From NCBI RefSeq assembly GCF_030864355.1, contig NC_083394.1, positions 1,364,001 through 1,428,000 on the forward strand: a DNA stretch of 64,000 nt, read 5' to 3'. Source of the DNA: Cutaneotrichosporon cavernicola. Taxonomy: Eukaryota; Basidiomycota; Tremellomycetes; Trichosporonales; Trichosporonaceae. The notes beneath the pieces were generated by a model that was not told the DNA's origin, searched no databases, and worked only from the letters and a program-made list of their open reading frames with translations. The translations under genes and the position numbers were made by a program. Of the stretch, positions 1 through 10,611 are shown piece by piece. Positions within the stretch are counted from its first letter, which is position 1. Each line of letters starts with the position of its first letter.

Positions 1-156
1 GGATAGTTTGCGCCGGGGGGAGTGGGGCCCGTCGGCCAGCCTCGCGAGATGGGTGTGGAGGACGAGGCCGAGGCCGAGGCCGAAAAGGCCCGCGCGAGAG
101 GCAAGACTCGTGGGCGCGCCATCGTAGAGGTCAATGGCAAGAGGCAAGCAAGTTGA
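1..156 (+). CDS. 3' terminal exon of an unidentified gene (partial)
   Basis: A reading frame is open from base 7 to a TGA at 154-156. It follows TAG at 4-6, which could be the end of a 3' splice site, so this would be a last exon. The encoded tail of about 49 residues is acidic then basic: an Glu/Ala-Glu run followed by an Arg/Lys/Gly-rich stretch. The rest of the gene lies left of the window. No family can be named, and a chance open frame in GC-rich DNA is possible. Confidence 0.35.
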
Positions 157-445
157 GTTGCACAACTCTGTTGGCCGTCATCGCAGCCGTGCCTGGATCA
201 TATACGTGTCATAAACTGTAATCACGATATTCCGGATATACGGCGTCGTAACGAGGTGTACTTTAATGTCTCGTTACGAGACCCGATAACGTCTCTGTTC
301 CGCCCGATCCACGACACTTTTCTGCTTTGCGTCTCGACTGATGTCTGGGTCGGGGCTCTAAGCGCCGGCCGAGGGTTGGGGGTCGGTACAGGAAGCTATA
401 AGAGAGATGTACTAATTGCTCGCCTCCCCATCCTCACTGCCACTC

Positions 446-2043
446 ATGTCGTCATACGAACTCAAGACCAGAGCGCGGCGCCGCTCGTCTGTCCGGCACT
501 CTCAGCCTCACTCTCACTCTCACTCGCAGCCGTCCCCCCCGCCCTCAGTCTACTTTCCCCCCTCGAAAGATGTCGTGCCCCTCCCCTCCCTTCCCGCATC
601 CACGACCACCTCGGCCGCCCCCTCAAGATGGGGCAGCATGACCGACCTGGACGCTGTATTCGACGAGGAGGCCGAGGTGGGCTCCCTCCCCCCCTCCCCA
701 GACCCAGAGGGGTCGGCCTCGGATGTTAGAGGCGAGGTCGAGGTCGCAGCACTCCATCCCCCCGACACGGGATATGCCTGGTCGTTCCTGGTGGCCGGGA
801 CGGTTATCGAGCTGTTCGTGTGGGGCTTGCCGTGGAGTGTGGGAGTCCTACATGAGTTCTGGGCGCGCGACATGTTTCCCGGTCAAGAAAGTACTTTGAC
901 TGTAGCGGCGACATTGATGACTGGCGCAATGTACATGACTGCCGCGATTGGGCCGTGAGTTTGTGTGACCAAACAAACTGACTCCTAGATTGTTTACAAT
1001 GTTTCCGCAATACACGAAACACATGCAGGTCGTCGGCATGGCGGTCGCTTCTGTCGGGCTGGTATCGTCGGCATTCGTGACTTCGGCAGGACAGCTTATC
1101 GTCACGTTGGGCGTGCTGTATCCGTTTGCCGGCGCGCTTTACCTTCCGTGTGCGACGATGATTTATGAGTGGTTCCACGCCAGGCGCGGCTTGGCCACCG
1201 GTATCATGTTTGGCGGCACCGGAGTTGGAGGAACGATATTTCCTTTTGTGACGACGGCTCTCCTCCATCGGTTCGGATACAAGGCGACCATGATCAGTAT
1301 TGGCTTGGCCTTTGCAGTGGTTAATTCCATCGCTCTCTATTTCGTCAAGCGCCGTATCCCCGTCCCCCGGCGATCGATCAAGGCAACTTTGAAAAAGGAC
1401 CGCAACACCGACTGGTCGTTTTGGAAACATCGCAGTATTTGGCTCGCCACAGCAATCATCCTCAGTACCAGCATGGGCAACTTTCTCCCATCGCTTTGGA
1501 TGCCGAGTTACGCCGAGGCGATCCATGCGCATTCGCCGGACGGGACTGCGTTGGTGGCTATCATGAACGCGGCCAGCGTTCTGGGAAACACAATTACGGG
1601 GTATTTGAGTGATCGCCTGCCAACGCGGATTGTGGTTACGCTAAGCTGCATTCTCGCGAGCTTTGCCTGTCTCGCTCTGTGGGGACTGGGGACTAGCCAA
1701 GGCTTAGTGGGGTTTAGTGTCGTTTGGGGCGTGACGGCCCTAAGCATGGTCGGGACGTGGAGCAAGATGATCACTATTATCAGCAGTAAGTCTTGGAGAA
1801 GAAAATTAAGGCTGACAACAAGAGGACGACCCTACCCTCCCGACCTTTTCTTTCTCATTCTTCACCGTCCTCAAGGGGGTCGGAAACCTCACCTCGGGCC
1901 CTATTTCCACTGCCCTCCTCTCCAAGGGCCCTATCGGGGGAAAAGGTGCTTACGGCGCCACAAACTACGGCGGCCTGCTCATCTATACCGGCGTCATGGC
2001 TTTCATTGGCGGTGTCCCCGCCCTGTTCTTCCCAACCAAGTAG
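446..2043 (+). CDS. MFS transporter, monocarboxylate (MCT/SLC16) type
   Basis: Exons 446-954, 989-1785 and 1823-2043 give 508 residues. A Ser/Pro-rich cytosolic N-terminus of about 110 residues precedes the membrane domain, which opens with the DTGYAW element typical of fungal MCT-like carriers (DGGWGW in animals). Later segments carry GIMFGGTGVGG and, in the last exon, GVGNLTSGPIS, both characteristic of this family. The introns are 34 nt (CTGAC branch, CTCCTAG-type acceptor) and 37 nt. The ATG at 446 was preferred because the upstream in-frame codon is TTG. Likely a plasma-membrane carrier for monocarboxylates or related anions. Fungal members of this family also carry other substrates (for example riboflavin), so the substrate is not settled. 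A TATA-like CTATAAG lies about 50 bases upstream. Confidence 0.88.
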
Positions 2044-2057
2044 GCCGAAGAGAGCTG

Positions 2058-2115
2058 GACGGCGATATCGACAGAAATTCGGCAAGAACGTCGACGGCGA
2101 TATCGACAGAAATTC
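2058..2115. repeat. Two 23-bp direct repeats, 35-bp period
   Basis: The 23-base sequence beginning GACGGCGATATC occurs at 2058-2080 and again at 2093-2115 with no difference. The 12-base spacer is partly repeated after the second copy. It lies just downstream of the transporter stop codon, presumably in its 3' UTR. Confidence 0.8.
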
Positions 2116-2233
2116 CGCTAGAACCTAGATCCGTAGACCAGTACCTATGTAATGTTCTTGAATTGCGCATATTTTGTTGCTACAGTACTGTATGTGCATG
2201 AACGAGTACAGTAGGCGTAGGCTATAAATACAC

Positions 2234-5200
2234 TCATCCTTCGAGGAGACCCAATACCAGACCCTCGCGGTACCGCACCGGCCCCCCGAAGATCGCTGTC
2301 GCGAGTGCGAGGACTGGTGTCAGATCAGAATTGCACGCCACTCACCAGAGTCCTTGTCCACGCCGTCGCCGCCACACAGTCGTGCAACACTCATGAGCCC
2401 AATGAGCACGTTGGCATGCACGCCCTGGATCGACTCGACGACTGCGTATGCGTCGTCACGGCTCATGATCAGGCGACACGCCCACTTCTCGGTCTCGGAC
2501 ACGAGGGGTACAGGGAGCGCATACAGGATGTGTAGGAGGGCGTTGGCGATGGCGTGCATGTCGTCTGGGAGGGGGGCGCCTGTGTCTAGGGCCTGGCGTA
2601 AGCTTTCAAGCACTATGAGAAGCAGACTCACGTCAATCACTGCCAGGACGGCGGAGTAGTCTGGGGCTGTAGTCCAGAGGCGTTCGACGCCCATAGCGTC
2701 CTCCATCAGGCGTTCGAGGAGGCGCCATACCTCGCGTGGCGGCCTGGTGATGCCCGAGCACCCGCGCTTGGGGCGTGGCCTGGTCGGAGAGAGGCTAGAG
2801 GCGCCGCTGGCGTTGGGGGAGGGGGAGGAAGCCGAGACAGGTGGGGGGGGAGTGCGTGGCCCGGAGATGGTGGTGTCTAGGGCTAATTGGGCGACCGCCT
2901 CATCTGCGTCGGTTGCGGCATCGGCGTCCAGCGCCTTGCCGTCCGACGCAACTGCGCTCGCGGTATCCACAGCGGACGACTTTGGTTCCGACTCAGACTC
3001 GTCGGCCTTGGATGATTCGACCTCTGTCTCCGGCGTCTGCTCCCCACCGCCGACAGGTATGGACTCGCCCTCCTCAACGGCATCCGACTCCAACGCCGCA
3101 GAAAGGAACTCGTGAGTCTTCTCGGCCTCGGCCCACTCATCCGAGTCCACAAGGAGAACCTTGCGCTCCGCTAGTGGCACGTTGCGGATCACGTCCGAGA
3201 GCTGAGGAACAACATCGAGCGGGAGGCCGACGATGGTGGGAACGAATGAGCCATGGACGGTGATGAGCGAGTCCTTGCCGCCCTGGACCTGTAAGACAAG
3301 GACGTCTGCTGTCAGCTACCTCGGAACGCTTGAGCTCACCATTCATCTCCCCTCCGCAGGTCAGGTCCGCTGATAACGTCTCGTCAACACACGCCGTGAG
3401 CGTGAGCACGACCTCCTCGCCGGCCGGGACGACGCCTGCCGCCGGGAACGGCCAGTACCACGGCATGCAGATGGGCTTGCCTGGCGCAGGCTCACGGAAC
3501 GAGAAGCCGGCCGGTACGCGGCCCGTGTTGCGCAGCGTGATTTCCCGCACGACGGGGCGACGGTAGAGAATATCACCAAACTCGACATCCTTGACGTCGA
3601 CTGTTAAGCTGGGGCGGTATATCTCATCGAGGCGGTCGAGCTCGCTCTGGCACCTGAGGAGTTCCTCGGTGCGCTTCGTCTCGTCGACGATCCGAGCCGC
3701 CAGCGAGAATGTCGCGGTCACGGGCAGGTGGTCGGACCACAGGATGTCGTGACATGCGTACCGGTTTGGCGTTACCTCGTCGTTGCGCGCAATGTACAGC
3801 ACGCGGTCGCAATAGGCCGGTGCGCGCTTCGGGTCAAACGTCACCGAGCCGTGCACATATTTGAACGACGGTTTGAAGGTAATGGTTGGTTCGGAGAAGC
3901 CGACAAACGAGTGCCCGTCCTCCATGTCCGTCTTCAACTGGTCTGCGGAAAGCAGCGTCTCGTACTGGCGCGATTCGAGGAGGGCGTGTATTTCTTTGGG
4001 CTCGAGCTCGATGCGGTAGTTCAAATCGCCGAACCAGAACTGCGATCAGTAACGGTCGCTGGAAGGCTTACCAAGACATCAGCGTCGTCTACTGCCAGCT
4101 GCCCGTTGTCGGGGTAGTAAGCCTCTGTTGGAGGGTGTAGTCCCGTCATCAAGTCAAACGTCAATGTCGTCCGCAAGGCCTGGTAATCTAGCCGCCGGCG
4201 GGAGATCTGAGACGCGAACGCAGCGAGATCTGCTGTCAGTTACCGTTGCGTCTCAAAGAAACTGACGAGAGTTGACAAAGCAGACAGTTGTGTCGAAGAC
4301 CTTCATGCGCAATGCCACGCCGGCCTTGTTGCCCTGTCTGTCAGCTGCAGGTTTCCGGCCCGGTCAGTTGCACTCACTCCAAAGCCCCAGAGCCCGATCC
4401 CCCGCGCGGCAGTCTGCACCATGCGCACATGTGGCCGGATCGGGGTCTTGGCGAACACGAGTAGGATGACGCCGACATACTGCATCACGGCGACCTTTCT
4501 GATTAGCGCAAGACAATCGACAACTCACCCTCTCATACGCGTCCTCCTTCTCACGCAGACCCTCGAAGATGGCGACCTCCCATGCGTTGGCTCGCTCGTC
4601 TCCTTGTGAGACGAGAAGCGACTGGCTCCGGAGGTCGGCTTCTTGGAGGCCGACGACGAGGATGTCCTCTTCGCCGTACCCGAGAATCGGGGCGAGCTCC
4701 TTCGTCCCTGGAGGCGGAACGCGATCGTTGACGTTGTACGTGACGATGCGGATGCTGTTGTCAGCTGGTTCATTGGCTCAAAGCTCACCTGACAGGTTTC
4801 CGTGTCGACCACTTGTCCTGGCGGCTGAAGAGACGCTTGCGGAGGAAACCTGGTCGAGAGAAGCCCTCCACGTAGGGGTTGGGATACTGCTCCGTCTCGC
4901 CTTCCTTGGGTTCAGACCCCTCCTCGCCCTCGGTCTCGCCCTCTGAAGCTGGTTCTGCCTTTGCGCGAGTCTCGCTCCCAACCAAGGTTTCCCCCTCTGT
5001 CCCCTCAGACTGGTCGTCTGATGCGGGTATGCTATTGCGATACTCGGACGGTGATCCCGGCGCAGTGACGGGATAATACGCGAGCCAGCCATACGACGAC
5101 GACGAGTAGTCTGGTGTCAGCTCAGTCGAGGTTTGGCGAGCTCACAGGACGTGCTGATAGCCTTCCGGATCTGCTTTACGAGCGCGTGGACGCGCAGCGT

Positions 5201-5675
5201 GTCCCCCGCCGGGAACTGGAGCTCGACCGTCTGCGGCACCGGTGGGCCAGCCAGCGATACCGGGGTGCCCGTGATCGATATTCCGAGCCCTGTTGTCAGC
5301 TCATACACATATAAGTTGACTGACGAGCTTTGGAGCTCTGGGCGAAGAAGCTTGTGGAGGGCGAGGGCGGCGCCTGTTCCAGCGCCACTGCTAACAACGG
5401 ATTGATGGGGAGAACATGTAAGATACGGGGCGGCGAGCCCACCACGATCAATACGCTGTTGTCAGTTGCAACAATTATTCTGTTTACGCTGATTCTTTGA
5501 TGGTTTGCGATCCACGGCAAAGTACGACGACATCAGCGTCGATCCCTCCCTGAGATGTCTTGAGCCGGCATGTGGAGGAGGCGACGGCGTAGTCACCGGC
5601 GCGGATGAGGTCGACAAACGTCGTTTGCATCTCGCGCCCAGGCGGTGGTGGAGTCAATGGAGGTGCTGGAGGCAT
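2234..5675 (-). CDS. Inositol polyphosphate 5-phosphatase, OCRL/INPP5B-like, with ASH and RhoGAP-like domains
   Basis: Eleven exons (5675-5488, 5455-5325, 5289-5146, 5110-4789, 4754-4529, 4494-4378, 4333-4267, 4229-4072, 4039-3340, 3305-2346, 2313-2234) give 1030 residues with all phases matching. The first 250 or so residues are a divergent N-terminal region ending in an acidic linker. The phosphatase domain follows with TYNVN, FVNSHLAAF, WFGDLNYR and PAYCDRVLY. The last two hold the Asp/Asn and Cys-Asp-Arg elements of the INPP5c fold. An ASH domain (VLVLQVQGGKDSLITVHGSF) and a low-complexity acidic stretch come next. The end resembles the OCRL RhoGAP domain (EVWRLLERL, ALDTGAPLP), which is catalytically dead in OCRL. 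Expected role: removal of the 5-phosphate from PI(4,5)P2 or PI(3,4,5)P3 on endosomal/Golgi membranes. S. cerevisiae has no protein with this layout. Confidence 0.93.
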
Positions 5676-6002
5676 GGTGAGTTGTGAAGAAGAGAGAAGG
5701 AGGTGGTGAAGAGCGGGAAAGATGGGGAGGGGGGAAGGGGAGGAGTAATGTCTCGCCTACAAAGTCAAGAGGAGTTCCAGGGCACGAGTGTCACACCAGG
5801 GGGGGAAGGTGAGATCGTCCTGACGCGTCACGCGAGGGGCCCAATGGAGATATCTCAATCTCCGTCTGAATAATGACGGGTCGTTTCGGACGTTTTCGTA
5901 TCACTCCCGTCCCCGTGACCTCCGCCCGACAATGTCGAGAGACCTCAAAAGTCCAGACTCCGGCATCGGCATCGGCATCGCCCAGACACATCGACCAGCA
6001 TC
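5676..6002. other. Divergent intergenic region
   Basis: A 327-bp gap between the divergent 5-phosphatase and uL24m start codons. It must hold both promoters. No convincing TATA box or other named element was seen; a purine-rich stretch lies at about 5690-5745. Confidence 0.6.
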
Positions 6003-7398
6003 ATGTCAACAGGCGTACGGACCGTCAACCTCGAGCGCGCGCGCAAGGGTAAGCTCATGGCATCCAAGCGAGCTAACAACAGTCGCGCTCTCGCACCTGA
6101 CGTCCAAGCCGTCCAACAAGTTTGTGCACAAGTGAGTACCACCATCTCTCCCCAATGTGCTGACAAACAGGACACAAGGCCGTGTGCCCAAGTTCAAGGG
6201 ACGAGGCTTTGTGCACCTTAAGGACCGTATTCCGCGCTTCAACATTATCAAGGGTGACCGTGTGCGGATGACTGTCGGCGCGCCAAAAGACAAATTCAAC
6301 GATGCGGATGCAGGCCTCATTTCGGGATACAAGGTGTACACGGTGGCGGATGTCGACAAGACGACGAACCGTGTCTATCTCGAGGGCCTGACGAACAGGC
6401 GTGCCAACTCTCCCCGGCCGCTGCCGGCCGACTTTGATAGCCTCTCGCCCGAGACGCAGAAGGAGTGGACGGAGCAGAAGAACTGGGTCGCAACCCAGCG
6501 TCCGGTCCAGTACTCGAATGTACAGCTGTGTGTCGAGGAGGCTGGAGCTGAGAGCGTGTTTGCTACGCGTGTCAGCACTTCGCCGCCAGTGTTTGACCGC
6601 GCCACCAACCGGTTCGTTTGGGAGCGTTTTGCGGCCAAGACGAGCGCGCCGACCGCCAACCCTGTCGACAAGCTCAAGGGCCAGCTCCGCATTCCCTGGC
6701 CTGTGGTTGAGGCTTCCAAGCCAGAGGCCCCCACCGCGCAGGACACTCCCAAGAGTGTGGCTATGCGCACGACGCTCAAGCTCGCTGCGCCGACCGACGT
6801 GCCTGCCACCCTTGTGCCAAACTCGCTGCGCGCGCCCGCACCGTCTGACCAGACCTGGGCGAACAAGTACATCTTCCAGCCCAACGCCCGGGCACAGGGG
6901 GCACTGCAGGCTGCGATGCCACTGTACCTTTCCGAGGAGCTGTCGCCGCGCTTCTCCAGGGCGAAGAAGCAGAGTGGATGGACGGCACGCCGGACTGCCG
7001 AGGCCGAAGCGCGCGCTGTTGCCGTCAAGGCGGCTGTGGATGCGTGGGTGGCTTCTGGCAAGGACAAGGGTCTGTCTGAGCTGCTGAGCAACGACCTCAT
7101 CAACCTCGCTGGCGTGCAGATCCGGCCGCGTACCGAGAACGAGGTGGGTGAGGTTGCGGGCCGGGCGTTCGACGAGGAGATCCGTCTGGCGCGCCGCGAG
7201 GTCAAGCACCACGCTGCGGCTGGGCGGGTGTTCAAGGACGGCCAGTGGGTTGCGGGCGACAAGGGGATCAAGCTCGAGGCCAAGCGGGCACGCAAGGAGC
7301 GCAAGGCGCGCAAGACGCTCGAGCGGCTCCAGAGCCTCACTCTGGAGGACGCCAAGAACCAGGTCGTCCCACCCGACGTCCGCAAGGTCGGCGCGTAA
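6003..7398 (+). CDS. MRPL40: Mitochondrial large-subunit ribosomal protein uL24m
   Basis: Exons 6003-6048, 6083-6131 and 6171-7398 give 440 residues. The spliced start reads through LSHLTSKPSNKFVHK into RVPKFKGRGF and then a KOW motif (IIKGDRVRMTVG). This order is typical of fungal mitochondrial L24, called MRPL40 in yeast. The rest is the long family-specific extension, ending in a highly basic helix-rich tail (residues about 390-440). It should sit near the exit tunnel of the mitochondrial large ribosomal subunit. Both introns are short (34 and 39 nt), with GCTAAC and GCTGAC branch sites only a few bases from the acceptor. The stop codon lies inside a 30-bp tandem duplication. The gene is divergent from the 5-phosphatase gene. 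Confidence 0.9.
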
Positions 7399-7450
7399 TC
7401 ATAGACATGCATCACCCTTCGCGCGTAATCATAGACATGCATCACACTTC
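7391..7450. repeat. 30-bp tandem duplication spanning the uL24m stop codon
   Basis: Two adjacent 30-bp copies, 7391-7420 and 7421-7450, differ at one base near the end of the unit. Copy 1 begins inside the last codons of uL24m and contains its TAA stop. Confidence 0.9.
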
Positions 7451-7596
7451 ACACGGAGGAAGAGGCTGTAGGTAGAGGTTGACGGCGGAGCCGAGATGCT
7501 GATAGCGGACGGCGGGTACGCGTGGTCTGACCCTCAGTACTCGCGTCTCGACAAACTAGGTCCTCATGTCACCATTTACATCGCGCTCCAGCTCGT

Positions 7597-8469
7597 CTAA
7601 ACGGCAGTATGCCCACCATCCACCACAAGATCCGCCCCCGTCATGAAGCTCGACGCGTCTGAAAGCAAGAAGATGGCAGGGCCTGGGGTCAACTCGTACT
7701 CGTCCTGCCGACTCACCACGGAACTCGTCAACGGTACTAAGGCGGCCCAACAACGAACCGTCCAGCCAAGTCTTTTCGTACTCTGGTTCCTGCTGGAGCA
7801 GAGCATCAGTCAACGCTGTGCGGATATACCCCGGCGACAGAGTCTATTTATCAGCTTGCCCTTGCATAAAACTGACATTGACCCGGATTTTGTCTCCCCA
7901 CTCCATGGCGAGGTTTCGGGCCAACTGGACAACTCCGGCCTTGGACGCATTATACGCTGCACAGTCTAGGCCCTTATTGGCTACGCGGCCACTCATGCTG
8001 GCCACGAGCACGACTGATCCGCCCTGCCCAGTGAAGGAGCGTGCAAAGGCCGCACTCATCAGGAATGAGCCGGTCAAGTTGATGTCGACTACCTTGCGCC
8101 ACATGGAGGGGGCAATTTCGGTGGCGGGCTTCAAGAATTGGATACCGGCAGAGTTGAAGAGACCCTTGACAGGGTGGGTGGGGCGGGCAGAGGAGAAGGC
8201 AGCGTCGACGGCAGAGGCGACGGCGTCAGCGTCAGTCACGTCCAGGCTGATCCAGGAGAGCTTGGCGTGGTGAGCAGCGGCGGTAGCTTGCGCGGCGGTC
8301 CAGTCGGATACAGAGTCGGGGTGGTCGGGGGAGATAAGGTCGAAGACGACGACGTCTGCGCCGCTTTCCAGAAGGGAGACGGCGATGCTGAGGCCGAGGC
8401 CGCGCACACCGCCGGTGACTAGGATCGTGCGGTTGGATAGCGCGAAGAGGGAGGAGGTTGGGGCTGGGG

Positions 8470-8506
<37 letters not shown>

Positions 8507-8645
8507 AAGAGGGGGGAGGGTGAGGGGAAGAGGGGGGAGGGTGAGGGGAGGAGGGGAGGAGGGAAGGAGGGGAGGAGGGAGGAGGGAGGAGGTTAGGGGG
8601 AGGAGTGGCCGACCTCCACCGGGCCCCACACTAACTCGGCGTCAT
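7597..8645 (-). CDS. Short-chain dehydrogenase/reductase (SDR)
   Basis: Four exons (8645-8636, 8463-7877, 7843-7717, 7682-7597) give 269 residues. The Rossmann motif TGGVRGLG lies near residue 18, followed by an Asp in VVVFDL, NSAG, a catalytic YNASK and the closing DGGHTAV. This is the layout of a classical SDR of the gluconate/sorbose/mannitol dehydrogenase kind. The substrate is not readable from sequence. The first exon has only 10 nt (ATG ACG CCG A). It is joined across a 172-nt intron (donor GTTAGT, end CTAACCCCAG) that contains a run of 33 C. Without this intron the frame would have to begin at a GTG and run through a long Pro-rich tract, so the spliced model is preferred. The 3' end faces uL24m. 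Confidence 0.85.
8473..8505. repeat. Homopolymer of 33 G (C in the SDR transcript)
   Basis: An unbroken run of G from 8473 to 8505, followed by G/A-rich low-complexity sequence to about 8615. On the minus strand it lies in intron 1 of the SDR gene, immediately before the CTAAC branch site and acceptor, where it could act as an extreme pyrimidine tract. Assembled length of such a run is unreliable. Confidence 0.9.
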
Positions 8646-9466
8646 CTTGATCTTGGTCTTGCACTTGATCTTGAACTTGTCGACGGTAGAGCAGAAGGAA
8701 GAGATAGCAAGCGATGTAGAGGCGCGCTATATGATGGATGTGTCAGGCCTGATGTAGAGGCGCTCTATATAATGGATGTGTTGGGCCTGGGCCAGGCTCT
8801 GACCGTCTATCTCGGTGCCCAGGTCCCAAAGCCGGGCCGGACATTGCGCCTTGCCATCGAGTTGATACGTACATAAAGTACACGAAAGGCGTTTCGGGGA
8901 TACGGATCCGTTGCATTGCACTGGGCATGTCCGAATCCGTTGCATCACACCGGCATGTCCCACTAGCCACTAGGGCTGTTGACCTCGATGGCGGATTTCT
9001 TGTGGACTCGGCGGAGGCAGACCAGTTCGACCAGTTCCTCGGCTGCCCACCTCGTCCCACCTCGTCATGGGCCGTGATTGGCAGGTTGGCGCCCGAGATA
9101 CGCAAGCGACATGATGTCGATGCAACCTGGCTGCACTCTGGTTGCACTCTGGTTGCGGACTACATGCACGTACAGATCATGCAGAACCTTGCATGTGGGC
9201 CAACGCGGGCACGAGGGCACGGGCGCAACGGCCCAGCCATCGGCATCTCCGCTTCGATCTGTCCTATGCCGTTGCGCACATCGCCGCCACACCACGCTCA
9301 TCACACACGCAAACACGAACACGACACGCTCAGCCCACGCGATCCCCCCACCCCCCACTCCCCACCTCCCACCCCCACCCCCCACGCCCTACGCAACGCG
9401 TGCAATGCATCGGCGCCGCTATGCAAATACGATTCATCCTTTTCCGACTTTCGGTATCGGACGCGT
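8646..9466. other. Intergenic region with a 38-bp tandem duplication
   Basis: An 821-bp gap between the SDR promoter side and the 3' end of the COX IV gene. Two 38-bp copies (8713-8750 and 8751-8788, each starting GATGTAGAGGCGC) differ at a few positions. A C-rich stretch with CCCCCAC-type repeats lies at about 9347-9382. No gene was recognised. Confidence 0.65.
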
Positions 9467-10611
9467 TTAAACCATAACCATACCCTTGCCCTTGTAGCCC
9501 TCGGACGAGATACCAGACTGCTTGTCAGCTGCAACTGTTGTTTTCGACTCACGATGGGGTTCGACTTCTGCTCCTTGAGGTATGCGTTCGACTGCTCCTG
9601 GTACTCCTTGTTCCAGGTGTTGACGGGAGGGGGGGCCTGCGAGCGGACGGCGGCGAAGATGCCGACGGCGAGCGCAACGCCAGCGAGGGTGCCGGCAAAG
9701 ACCTTCATCTGACCTCCGGGGGGAAGGATGGGGGCGCGGGGTCCGTGGGGGCCAAACGAGACGAAGTAGGCTTGGGTTAGTGGTATTCTCGCATAGGCAG
9801 CAAGCAGAAAGCGAGGAGGGGAGTAGCAAAGCACGAGATGTAGCCAAGCATCGCGCAGGTATGTGGAGAGGCGGCGAGATTGGGAGGAGTATAAGGTTAA
9901 CGGGGATTGGACGCATGGACGACACGGCACAGGGGCTGGCGTCTCGCCTCAATGTCAAGTGGAGGTTGGTTTGGGTGCCGAGGCCCACTTGGGTTGACAG
10001 TGAGAGCAAAGCATTCCAGTACGTATGCTCAAATGTCATGGCCGACATTGGGGGGCCGTAGTGAATCATGTGCGATCAAGGATGGACGATAATCTGTCAT
10101 GATATGCGGTCCGGCACAACCCGGGGCTTGTGGTTTGTGGGTCTTGGAGGTCGCCAAAAGAAATGTCGCCAGTTGGACAGTGCCGACGAGGCATTTCTTC
10201 GTAGGCACCAAGTCTCAAAGCCTCAGAGCATCGCAGCGCATCCATGATGTGCAAGCTCTGCCAAAGCTCGCCAAAGCTCTGATGCCTCATGACATGACTC
10301 CAAGCTCTGCCTGCAATCTGCTTCTCCTTGCCCTCCTTGCAGCATCTCGCTCGACTCGGTCGCAACTCACCAGCCTTCTTCTCGTCAACGGTGAGCTCCT
10401 TCCAGTCCTTCTTCTGGATCTCCTCGAGGGCCTGGTAGACCTCGGCCTGCTCCGCGGCCGGGAGCGACGACCACGACGCCTCAATGTTGCCGAGGAGAGG
10501 GGCCGACGAGTTGGAGCTCTGGTTCACGACATGGACCGACGAGGTGGACGCGGCGCGAGTGAGGAGGCGGGGGGCGGCGGCGCGGGTGGCAGCGAGGCGG
10601 AGGAGCGACAT
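9467..10611 (-). CDS. COX5: Cytochrome c oxidase subunit IV (COX5-type), mitochondrial
   Basis: Exons 10611-10371, 9770-9553 and 9517-9467 give 169 residues. The N-terminus (MSLLRLAATRAAAPRLLTRA) is a clear mitochondrial presequence. The body carries LPAAEQAEVYQALEEIQKKDWKEL, the hallmark of fungal subunit IV, then AYFVSFGPHGPRAP. A single transmembrane helix (residues about 105-125) precedes a short intermembrane-space tail containing NTWNKEYQEQ. The product is an inner-membrane subunit of complex IV and contacts Cox1. Intron 1 is 600 nt, far longer than most introns here, with donor GTGAGT and end ACTAACCCAAG. Intron 2 is 35 nt. Confidence 0.92.

Noticed and set aside
8466..8629. Long Pro-rich coding N-terminus for the SDR
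   Set aside because: It would start at GTG and depend on a 33-base homopolymer. A consensus donor, branch site and acceptor remove it and give a normal SDR start from an ATG.
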